Assembly: GCF_022538185.1 (NCBI RefSeq) | Contig: NZ_JAKYXC010000019.1 | Span: 1-36,127, forward strand | From: Microbacterium sp. CFH 31415 | GTDB taxonomy: Bacteria; Actinomycetota; Actinomycetes; Actinomycetales; Microbacteriaceae | Direction: 5' to 3' | Length of the DNA: 36,127 nucleotides | Part shown: positions 29,877 to 36,127 of the stretch, piece by piece | Layout of the letters: each line of letters begins with the position of its first letter | Position numbering within the stretch: position 1 is the first letter of the stretch | Translations under genes and position numbers: made by a program | The notes under the pieces: model-generated | Seen by the model: the letters and a program-made list of their open reading frames with translations, nothing else | Databases searched by the model: none | What the model was told of the DNA's origin: nothing

Positions 29877-31676
29877 GTGGTCACACGTCTCTCGCAGTAC
29901 TTCCTCCGCACGCTCCGCGAAGACCCGGCTGACGCCGAGGTCGCAAGTCACCGACTGCTCGTGCGCGCCGGCTACATCCGCCGTGCCGCACCGGGCATCT
30001 TCACGTGGCTGCCACTGGGCCTGAGGGTCAAGGCGAAGATCGAGAAGATCATCCGCGACGAGATGACCGAGGCGGGCGCGTACGAGGTGCACTTCCCGGC
30101 GCTGCTGCCGCGGGAGCCCTACGAGCAGTCGGGCCGCTGGACCTCGTACGGCGACGGCATCTTCCGCCTCCACGACCGCCGCGGCGCGGACTACCTGCTC
30201 GCGCCGACCCACGAGGAGATGTTCACCCTCCTCGTGAAGGACCTGTACTCGTCGTACAAGGATCTGCCGCTGACGATCTACCAGATCCAGGACAAGTACC
30301 GCGACGAGGCGCGCCCGCGCGCCGGCCTGCTGCGCGGCCGCGAGTTCACCATGAAGGACGCGTACTCGTTCGACTACACCGATGAGGGGCAGGATGCCTC
30401 GTACCAGTCGCAGCGCGACGCTTACGAGCGCATCTTCACTCGCCTCGGTCTCGAATACGTCATCGTCGCCGCCGACAACGGTCTCATGGGCGGTGCGCGC
30501 AGCGAGGAGTTCCTGCACCCGACGCCCGTCGGTGAAGACACCTTCGTGCGGTCGGCCGGCGGCTATGCGGCCAATGTCGAGGCCTTCACGACCGTCGTGC
30601 CCGACGCGCTGCCGTTCGACGGGCTCGGCGCGCCGGTCATCTTCGACTCGCCGAACACCCCGACGATCCAGACGCTGGTCGACCACGCCAACGCCCATCT
30701 CGAGGCTCCCGCGCCCGGGATCGCCGGCCCGGCGACCGACGGCGCCACCACGTGGACTGCGGCGCACACGCTGAAGAACGTCGTGCTCGCCCTGACGCAC
30801 CTCGACGGTACGCGCGAGCTCGTCATCGTCGGGATCCCGGGCGACCGGGACGTCGACGACAAGCGCGCCGAAGTCGCCTTCGCGCCCGCCGCCGTCGAGG
30901 CGGCCACGCCCGAGGACTTCGAGAGGCACCCGCTCCTCGTCAAGGGCTACATCGGCCCGTGGTCCGAGACCGGTCCGCTCCTCGGCGAGGAGTCGGCGAC
31001 CGGCATCCGCTATCTGCTGGATCCCCGAGTGGTCGACGGCACCGCGTGGATGACCGGCGCCAACATCGATGAGAAGCACGTGCACACGCTCATCGCCGGC
31101 CGAGACTTCACGGGCGACGGTTTCGTCGAGGTCGCCGACGTGCGCGCCGGCGACCCGGCGCCCGACGGCTCGGGACCGGTCGAGCTGGCGCGCGGCATGG
31201 AGATCGGCCACGTCTTCCAGCTCGGGCGCTTCTTCGCCGAGACGCTGGGCCTCAAGGTGCTCGACGAGAACGGCAAGCTCGTCACGGTGACGATGGGCTC
31301 GTACGGCATCGGCGTGACGCGCATCCTCGCGAACCTCGCCGAGCTCAACCACGACGAGAAGGGCCTGCAGTGGCCGGCGTCCGTCGCGCCGTTCGACGTG
31401 CACGTCGTCGCCGCCGGCCGCGAGACCGTGGCGTTCGAGGTCGCCGAGAAGCTGTCGGCCGACCTCGAGGCATCCGGTCTCGACGTCCTCTACGACGACC
31501 GCATCAAGGTCTCTCCCGGAGTGAAATTCGGCGATGCCGAGCTCATCGGCGTCCCGAAGGTCGTCGTCGTGGGGCGCGGCGCCGCCGAGGGTCAGCTCGA
31601 GTTGTGGGACCGCCGCACCGGCGATCGCGACGCCGTCTCGGTCGCCGAGGTCGTGGAGCGTCTCCGGGCGAACTAG
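29877..31676 (+). CDS. proS: Prolyl-tRNA synthetase, bacterial type with editing insertion
   Basis: This 599-residue class II synthetase charges tRNA-Pro. Motif 2 is visible in [21 protein letters not shown] and motif 3 in GSYGIGVTR. The INS editing domain lies between them (about 225-400, including [19 protein letters not shown] and [15 protein letters not shown]), as in bacterial-type ProRS. The anticodon-binding domain ends the protein ([23 protein letters not shown]). The protein starts [21 protein letters not shown]; the longer frame to 29817 adds 20 residues without family resemblance. It belongs to the conserved ispG-proS-nusA neighbourhood. Confidence 0.97.
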   Translation: MVTRLSQYFLRTLREDPADAEVASHRLLVRAGYIRRAAPGIFTWLPLGLRVKAKIEKIIRDEMTEAGAYEVHFPALLPREPYEQSGRWTSYGDGIFRLHDRRGADYLLAPTHEEMFTLLVKDLYSSYKDLPLTIYQIQDKYRDEARPRAGLLRGREFTMKDAYSFDYTDEGQDASYQSQRDAYERIFTRLGLEYVIVAADNGLMGGARSEEFLHPTPVGEDTFVRSAGGYAANVEAFTTVVPDALPFDGLGAPVIFDSPNTPTIQTLVDHANAHLEAPAPGIAGPATDGATTWTAAHTLKNVVLALTHLDGTRELVIVGIPGDRDVDDKRAEVAFAPAAVEAATPEDFERHPLLVKGYIGPWSETGPLLGEESATGIRYLLDPRVVDGTAWMTGANIDEKHVHTLIAGRDFTGDGFVEVADVRAGDPAPDGSGPVELARGMEIGHVFQLGRFFAETLGLKVLDENGKLVTVTMGSYGIGVTRILANLAELNHDEKGLQWPASVAPFDVHVVAAGRETVAFEVAEKLSADLEASGLDVLYDDRIKVSPGVKFGDAELIGVPKVVVVGRGAAEGQLELWDRRTGDRDAVSVAEVVERLRAN

Positions 31677-31720
31677 GCGAGCCCCGCCCTCGGGAGGCCG
31701 CAGCATGCCACGCTGGACGC

Positions 31721-32779
31721 ATGCCCGACCCTTCCGCCGTGCCCCCTGAGGTGACCGATGACATCCGCGCGCTGATCGCGGACGCCGGGATCACCGAGAA
31801 CGTCGACCTCATCGCGCGCATCCTCGTGACCGGCGTCGGCCTCGGCCTCGACCGTGCGGACCGGCTCGATTTGAAGATCACGACGGCGGCGCTGGGTGAG
31901 ATGCGCGCCGCGTTCGAGCACTTCGCCCCCTACGACGGCGTGCCGAAGGTGACGATTTTCGGTTCCGCGCGCACGCGACCCGACGACCCGGTGTACCGCG
32001 CGGCGGCGAGCGTCGCGGAGGCGCTCGCCGAGAGCGGCTGGCTCGTCGTGACGGGTGCCGGGCCGGGCATCATGCAGGCGGCGGCCGAGGGCGCTGGCGC
32101 GCACCGCTCGCTCGGCGTCTCGATCCGGCTGCCGTTCGAGGACCGCCCGAACGCGGTCATCGCCGAGAACTCCCGCAACGTGGCGATGAAGTACTTCTTC
32201 ACGCGCAAGCTCATGCTCGTCAAGGAATCGCATGGGTTCGTGTGCGTGCCCGGTGGCTTCGGCACGCTCGACGAGCTGTTCGAGCTGCTCACGCTGCAGC
32301 AGACCGGCAAGGCCGAGCCGACGCCGATCGTGCTCCTCGACAAGCCCGGCGGCACGTTCTGGCACGGCCTCGAGCGGTTCGTCGACGAGCAGCTGGCCGG
32401 CTCGGGACTGATCTCGCCCGGCGACTTCGACCGGCTGCTCATCACGGACTCCGTGGAGGCCGCCGCGCAGGAGATCACGGGATTCTGGCGCAACTACGAC
32501 TCGCTGCGCTGGGTGGGCGACCGGCTCGTGCTGCGGCTCAAGGCCGCTCCCACCGATGCCGAGGTGGACGAGCTCAGCGAGCGCTTCGGCTCCCTGCTGC
32601 TGTCGGGGCGCATCGAACGCAGCGAGCCGCTGCCGGCGGAGGCCGACGATGAGGCCCGCGCCGACCTGCCCCGGCTCGTGCTGCGTCTCGACCAGTTCAA
32701 GGTCGGGTCGCTCCACCGCCTGATCCGGGCGGTCAACGCCCTGGACAGCGCACCGAAGGGCCCGGCGCGGGCGGCGTGA
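31721..32779 (+). CDS. LOG-family (TIGR00730-like) Rossmann-fold protein
   Basis: This 352-residue protein contains the lysine-decarboxylase-like/LOG domain, with VTIFGSART (about 76-84), GAGPGIMQAAAEGA and the diagnostic PGGFGTLDE. LOG proteins cleave nucleoside monophosphates (cytokinin-type phosphoribohydrolase) or bind nucleotides. This long form has about 70 extra residues at the N-terminus and about 100 at the C-terminus beyond the core, so its substrate may differ from plant LOG. The ATG at 31721 has CACGCT, a weak -10-like box, 6 bases upstream and no good ribosome-binding site. It follows proS by 44 bases. A hairpin lies after the stop. Confidence 0.88.
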   Translation: MPDPSAVPPEVTDDIRALIADAGITENVDLIARILVTGVGLGLDRADRLDLKITTAALGEMRAAFEHFAPYDGVPKVTIFGSARTRPDDPVYRAAASVAEALAESGWLVVTGAGPGIMQAAAEGAGAHRSLGVSIRLPFEDRPNAVIAENSRNVAMKYFFTRKLMLVKESHGFVCVPGGFGTLDELFELLTLQQTGKAEPTPIVLLDKPGGTFWHGLERFVDEQLAGSGLISPGDFDRLLITDSVEAAAQEITGFWRNYDSLRWVGDRLVLRLKAAPTDAEVDELSERFGSLLLSGRIERSEPLPAEADDEARADLPRLVLRLDQFKVGSLHRLIRAVNALDSAPKGPARAA

Positions 32780-32804
32780 GACCGACCGACCCCATCACGC
32801 GCGC

Positions 32805-32836
32805 GGCACGGCGCCGCGTCAGCAGCTGACCGTGCC
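32805..32836. terminator. Possible bidirectional hairpin between LOG and split-barrel genes
   Basis: GGCACGG (32805-32811) and CCGTGCC (32830-32836) pair perfectly, with an inner TCAGC/GCTGA stem. It lies just after the LOG stop and overlaps the last codons of the convergent gene. Confidence 0.4.
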
Positions 32837-33343
32837 GTGGCGCATCATGTCGTCGGGCGTGTCTCGCGTCACGAGAGCCTTGAGCATGCCCGCGGCCACG
32901 ACCAGCTTGCCGTGGCGGGGCTCCCAGAACTCGCATTCCTTCGGGGTCACGCGCAGCAGCGCGATCCCCGGGGTGTCGAGTCCGTCCTCGAACCAGATGT
33001 CGAGACTGGGGGAGTAGAGCTCCTCCATCTTCGCGCGGTCGTGCACGACGGTCGCGCGGCCGGCCACCGAGACGTAGCGGTGCCCCTTGGCGTCGATGTA
33101 CGCGAGGCCGACGTCGTGCCCGGGGTCGGCCTCGGCCTCGGCGACCTTCTTGGTGTCGTCGAGCGTGAAGAACCAGATGTCTCCCGCGTCGTCCATCCGG
33201 CGCGTGCTCATCGGACGGCTGACGAGGTTTCCTGCGGCATCCAGCGTCGTGAGCATCGTGAAGTCGATGTCCTCGACGAGCTCCTTCACGCGGGCGATGG
33301 CCTCCGTGCCGGTGACTTCGGTGGGTTGTGTCGTGTCAGTCAT
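32819..33343 (-). CDS. Pyridoxamine 5'-phosphate oxidase-like split-barrel protein (general stress protein 26 type)
   Basis: This 174-residue protein has the FMN-binding split-barrel fold, with TMLTTLDAAGNLVSRPMS (about 26-43), DIWFFTLDDTKKV, a VSVAGRATVVHD strand and WFEDGLDTPGIALLRVTP near the end. These features match Gsp26-like proteins rather than biosynthetic PdxH. The likely cofactor is a flavin (or F420), and the role is stress-related or unknown. The ATG at 33343 begins the family-like sequence; the frame is open to 33481 without resemblance. It is convergent with the LOG gene. Confidence 0.88.
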   Translation of the reverse strand: MTDTTQPTEVTGTEAIARVKELVEDIDFTMLTTLDAAGNLVSRPMSTRRMDDAGDIWFFTLDDTKKVAEAEADPGHDVGLAYIDAKGHRYVSVAGRATVVHDRAKMEELYSPSLDIWFEDGLDTPGIALLRVTPKECEFWEPRHGKLVVAAGMLKALVTRDTPDDMMRHGTVSC

Positions 33344-33410
33344 GATTCGACACTTCCCGAGCCGGCGATCCGGAGACAGGGGATTGACAGATCGGATGCC
33401 GCGGCCAGAC

Positions 33411-34232
33411 TCACATCCGGGCGAAGCGGGCTCGTGCCACGGTGAAGACCCCGTAGGCGATGAATCCCGCACCGACGACACCCGCGATCAGCGGCCCCAG
33501 CACCAGGGCGAGCATCGCCTGGACCGCCCCGTCGATCCCGCCGGCGGTCTCGGCATCCGTGCTCAGCGCCGCCACGAGCAGCAGCACCCCGACGATCGCC
33601 AGCGCGACGCCCTTGGCGATGAACCCCACGATGCCGAGGCCTGTGACACCCCGGCCGACGGCGGTGTCGGGGATGTCCATCCGGTTGTGGAAGCTGCGCA
33701 GGATGCCCATGGCGACGAAGGCGACGCCCGCGGCCGCGAACCCGAGGCCGATGAGCGACAGCACGATCGGTCCGCCCGGGATGTCGATCAGGCCGCGGCT
33801 CGCTTCCTCGGCCGCCTCCTCGGCGTTCGGCCGGGCGCCCAGGGCGACGGCGGCCGCGATCACGCCGAGGCCGATGAAGACGACGGCCTGGCCCCACTCG
33901 GAGGTCCGCCGTCCCCACTTCTTCGCGGCACCCTTGGCATCGCCCGACAGGTCACGCGCGAGCAGGCCCTCGGCGGCGTGCCAGAGGCCGAGCGCCCACA
34001 GCGCGGCAGCGATGAGCCACAGCAGGACGAAACCGAGCGGCGCGGCCGCCACGGCCTTCAGCACGCCCGCCTGATCGCCCTCCGCCTCGCCGCCGAACGC
34101 GATGACCAGCACGAGCACGCCCAGCAGGATGTGGACGATGCCGTTCGCCACGTAGCCGGCGCGCGCGAACAGCTCGAAGACGGGGCTCGCCTCGGCTTGT
34201 CGCGCGGCGGCCTTCGCAGAGGGGGCCGACAT
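33411..34232 (-). CDS. DUF1206-family integral membrane protein
   Basis: This 273-residue protein has six predicted helices in three similar pairs, each with a pattern like ARAGYVANGIVHILLGVLVL (about 30-49), the second and third near GLGFAAAGVAFVAMG and GFIAKGVALAIVGVLLLVAA. This threefold repeat is the DUF1206 design. The function is unknown. The ATG at 34232 lies 6 bases after TATGCT on the minus strand; the frame is open to 34283. It is divergent from nusA and points in the same direction as the split-barrel gene 67 bases further on. Confidence 0.88.
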   Translation of the reverse strand: MSAPSAKAAARQAEASPVFELFARAGYVANGIVHILLGVLVLVIAFGGEAEGDQAGVLKAVAAAPLGFVLLWLIAAALWALGLWHAAEGLLARDLSGDAKGAAKKWGRRTSEWGQAVVFIGLGVIAAAVALGARPNAEEAAEEASRGLIDIPGGPIVLSLIGLGFAAAGVAFVAMGILRSFHNRMDIPDTAVGRGVTGLGIVGFIAKGVALAIVGVLLLVAALSTDAETAGGIDGAVQAMLALVLGPLIAGVVGAGFIAYGVFTVARARFARM

Positions 34233-34238
34233 GCGGTC

Positions 34239-34244
34239 AGCATA
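34239..34244 (-). promoter_or_regulatory. -10 box TATGCT, leaderless start of the DUF1206 gene
   Basis: On the minus strand TATGCT is followed by exactly 6 bases and the ATG at 34232. Confidence 0.5.
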
Positions 34245-34346
34245 TTGCGGCGGGTCGGAAGCAGAACGGGCTTGCGCGCGCACCGCGGTTCATGCTGGTG
34301 GGCGGGTCGCCAGCATCCTCCCAGCGCCGCCGGCCGCGGCATCCGG

Positions 34347-34352
34347 TAACGT
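34347..34352 (+). promoter_or_regulatory. -10 box TAACGT of the nusA-ylxR-infB operon
   Basis: Transcription should start near 34359, giving a leader of about 48 nt with GGAGG (34396-34400) before the GTG at 34407. The leader includes a 3-codon ATG frame (34373-34384). The presence of a promoter here fits the absence of rimP from its usual place before nusA. Confidence 0.45.
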
Positions 34353-34406
34353 AAGAGGGTTCCGGCGGCTGGATGCGTCGGTGAGAGCTGAATACGGAGG
34401 CCCAGA

Positions 34407-35396
34407 GTGGACATCGATCTCGGATTGCTGCGGACTGTCGAGCGTGAGAAGGAGATCCCCTTCGACGAACTCGTCCGGATCATCGAGCAGGCCATCCTGA
34501 CCGCCTACGCCAAGCACACGTCGCCCACCGGCGAACTCCCCGAGGGGGCCCGCGCCGAGCTCGACCGCAAGACCGGCCACGTCGCCGTCTTCGTGCCGCT
34601 GCTCGACGACGAGGGCGCGGTCATCGGCGAGGAGGAGAGCACCCCCGAGGACTTCGGCCGCATCGCGGCATTCGCCGCCAAGCAGGTCATCTCGCAGCGC
34701 CTGCGTGACATCGCCGACGACGCCGTCCTGGGCGAGTTCCGCGGCAAGGAGGGCGACATCGTCGCCGGCGTCGTGCAGCAGGGCCCCAACCCGCGCATGG
34801 TGCACGTCGACCTCGGCACGGTCGAGGCCATCCTTCCGCCCGAGGAGCAGGTCGCGGGGGAGGAGTACCCGCACGGCTCGCGCCTGCGGGTGTACGTGAC
34901 ATCGGTGTCGAAGGGCACCAAGGGACCGCAGATCACCGTGTCGCGCACGCACCCGGGCCTGGTCCGCAAGCTCTTCGCCCTCGAGGTGCCCGAGATCGCC
35001 GCCGGACTCGTCGAGATCGTCTCGCTCGCGCGGGAGGCCGGGCACCGCAGCAAGATCGCCGTGAAGGCCAATGACCCGACCATCAACGCCAAGGGCGCCT
35101 GCATCGGCGAGCTCGGTCGCCGTGTCCGCGCGGTGACCGAAGAGCTGGGCGGCGAGAAGATCGACATCGTCGATTACGACCCCGAGCTCGCGAAGTTCGT
35201 CGCCAACGCGCTGTCTCCGGCGAAGGTCACCTCGAGCTTCATCCTCGACGCCTCGAACAAGGCCGTGCGCGCGCTGGTCCCCGACTACCAGCTGTCGCTG
35301 GCGATCGGCAAGGAGGGCCAGAACGCCCGTCTCGCCGCCAAGCTGACCGGCGCGAAGATCGACATCCAGCCCGACTCGATCCTCGAAGAGGGCTGA
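34407..35396 (+). CDS. nusA: Transcription termination/antitermination factor NusA
   Basis: This 329-residue NusA binds RNA polymerase and RNA to control pausing and termination. It has the N-terminal polymerase-binding domain (1-115), an S1 domain (about 118-185, [22 protein letters not shown]) and two KH domains ([26 protein letters not shown] and [20 protein letters not shown]). It ends there, without acidic repeats, as is usual in actinobacteria. The GTG start has GGAGG 6 bases upstream. ylxR follows after 32 bases and infB after that, the standard order. rimP, which often precedes nusA, is not between proS and nusA in this window. Confidence 0.97.
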   Translation: MDIDLGLLRTVEREKEIPFDELVRIIEQAILTAYAKHTSPTGELPEGARAELDRKTGHVAVFVPLLDDEGAVIGEEESTPEDFGRIAAFAAKQVISQRLRDIADDAVLGEFRGKEGDIVAGVVQQGPNPRMVHVDLGTVEAILPPEEQVAGEEYPHGSRLRVYVTSVSKGTKGPQITVSRTHPGLVRKLFALEVPEIAAGLVEIVSLAREAGHRSKIAVKANDPTINAKGACIGELGRRVRAVTEELGGEKIDIVDYDPELAKFVANALSPAKVTSSFILDASNKAVRALVPDYQLSLAIGKEGQNARLAAKLTGAKIDIQPDSILEEG

Positions 35397-35428
35397 CGCG
35401 GACGGCGCTCCCAGCCCCGAGGTGTAAC

Positions 35429-35701
35429 ATGGAGCCTGTACGAACGTGCGTCGGTTGCCGCACGCGTGCTCCCCGGTCCGCCCTCCTCAGGGTGGTCTCC
35501 ATCGATTCCGTCCTCGTCCCCGACGAGCGTGCGGTGATGCCGGGACGAGGCGCGTGGGTGCATCCGACGAACGAATGCGTGGATGCCGCACTCCGGCGAC
35601 GCGCCTTCGTGCGGGCATTGCGTGTGTCAGGCCCGCTTGACACGCAGACCATCGAGAAACGGCTGAACGGCTATGGAAACAAAGTGAACGGCTCGAAATG
35701 A
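35429..35701 (+). CDS. ylxR: YlxR-family RNA-binding protein
   Basis: This 90-residue protein of the YlxR (DUF448) family occurs between nusA and infB across bacteria. The signature is PVRTCVGCRTRAPRSALLRVV (the CxxC pair within) and PGRGAWVHP, then a helical end with FVRALRVSG. It is thought to bind RNA or RNase P. The ATG at 35429 starts the family sequence directly. It is probably cotranscribed with nusA and infB. Confidence 0.93.
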   Translation: MEPVRTCVGCRTRAPRSALLRVVSIDSVLVPDERAVMPGRGAWVHPTNECVDAALRRRAFVRALRVSGPLDTQTIEKRLNGYGNKVNGSK

Positions 35702-35726
35702 GTCCCGTCCGCGACTAACGGTCTGC

Positions 35727-35751
35727 CCTGTCTGGGTAGACCCCAGACAGG
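35727..35751 (+). promoter_or_regulatory. Perfect 10-bp hairpin overlapping the infB ribosome-binding site
   Basis: CCTGTCTGGG (35727-35736), loop TAGAC, CCCAGACAGG (35742-35751). The last bases of the stem (AGG) are the first part of the ribosome-binding site AGGAGA (35749-35754) of infB, 7 bases before the GTG. Folding would partly hide the site. There is no T run, so translational control or RNA processing is more likely than termination. Confidence 0.7.
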
Positions 35752-35757
35752 AGAATT

Positions 35758-36127
35758 GTGGCAAACGCCAAACCACGCGTGCACGAGATCGCCTCCGAAC
35801 TCGGCGTCGACAGCAAGGTCGCACTTGCGAAGCTCAAGGAGCTCGGCGAGTTCGTGAAGAGCCCCTCGTCCACCATCGAACCCCCCGTGGCCCGCAAGCT
35901 GCGCGCCGCCCTCGAGGCGGACGGCGCGGCCAAGCCGGCTGCTGACGCGAAGCCGGCCGCTCCGACGCGCCCGGCCGGTCGTCCCGGCCCCGCGCGCCCG
36001 GCGGCCCCGGCCGCCCCGGCTGCTCCCGCAGCAAAGGCGCCCGCAGCGCCCGCTCCGGCTCCGGCTCCGGCTGCCCAGACGCCTGCGCCCGAGGCTCCGG
36101 CTGCGGCCGCCCCCGAGGCTGCGGCTC
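35758..36127 (+). CDS. infB: Translation initiation factor IF-2, N-terminal part (partial at the right edge)
   Basis: The GTG at 35758 opens a frame that runs off the window, giving 123 residues. The IF2_N helical domain is clear: [20 protein letters not shown] and [12 protein letters not shown] (about residues 8-60). The start of the long Ala/Pro/Lys-rich linker typical of actinobacterial IF-2 follows. The GTPase part lies outside. It comes 56 bases after ylxR in the nusA operon. The ribosome-binding site is partly inside a strong hairpin. Confidence 0.96.
   Translation, partial: MANAKPRVHEIASELGVDSKVALAKLKELGEFVKSPSSTIEPPVARKLRAALEADGAAKPAADAKPAAPTRPAGRPGPARPAAPAAPAAPAAKAPAAPAPAPAPAAQTPAPEAPAAAAPEAAA

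Noticed and set aside
34373..34384. Three-codon upstream frame (ATG CGT CGG TGA) in the nusA leader
   Set aside because: Too short to tell from chance in a 48-nt leader; no pairing segments or ribosome-binding site go with it.

Overview
The window is very GC-rich (roughly 70 %), densely coded and rich in GTG starts. Gene content and order point to an actinobacterium of the family Microbacteriaceae, most likely Microbacterium or a close relative. This placement is inferred from protein families, synteny and promoter style, not from a marker gene.

Layout. (1) 1-9137: the Pro/Ala-rich end of an unidentified gene and its terminator, an aldo/keto reductase, a two-subunit ABC exporter with one degenerate ATP site, a PP2C Ser/Thr phosphatase, and a large FtsK/EssC-like ATPase gene that appears broken by one missing base in a C run near 7086-7090. 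(2) 9138-14624: an APC amino-acid permease, a 64-bp perfect direct repeat carrying hairpins, then on the minus strand an asparaginase-alanine dehydrogenase pair, followed by an OsmC-like protein and a PlsC acyltransferase. (3) 14625-25822: an FKBP lipoprotein, dxr, a second MurE-type Mur ligase, a YcnI-type copper protein with a membrane partner, an M50 site-2 protease, a YCII/ECF42 sigma-factor pair, and a fused anthranilate synthase (trpEG) preceded by a complete Trp attenuator. (4) 25823-36127: ispG, pcp, a phosphotransferase-benE pair, proS, a LOG-family protein, a split-barrel flavoprotein, a DUF1206 membrane protein, and nusA-ylxR-infB (infB runs off the end).

How it fits together. The actinobacterial backbone dxr - M50 protease - ispG - proS - nusA - ylxR - infB is present in order, but accessory modules sit between its members. 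dxr and ispG are two steps of the MEP isoprenoid pathway. The asparaginase and alanine dehydrogenase both feed ammonia and amino-acid catabolism. The YCII protein and ECF42 sigma factor are translationally coupled. Tryptophan supply is set by the attenuator in front of trpEG.

Signals beyond genes. Thirteen promoters carry a TANNNT-like -10 box 6-8 bases before the first base of the start codon (6 in eleven cases), which implies widespread leaderless transcription. It also fixes several starts that differ from the longest ORF. The 9-mer GGATGCCGC/GCGGCATCC occurs at least 21 times, against about one expected from composition. Several distinct palindromic intergenic elements are present. A 10-bp hairpin overlaps the ribosome-binding site of infB. 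No tRNA, rRNA, CRISPR array, transposase or phage gene was seen.
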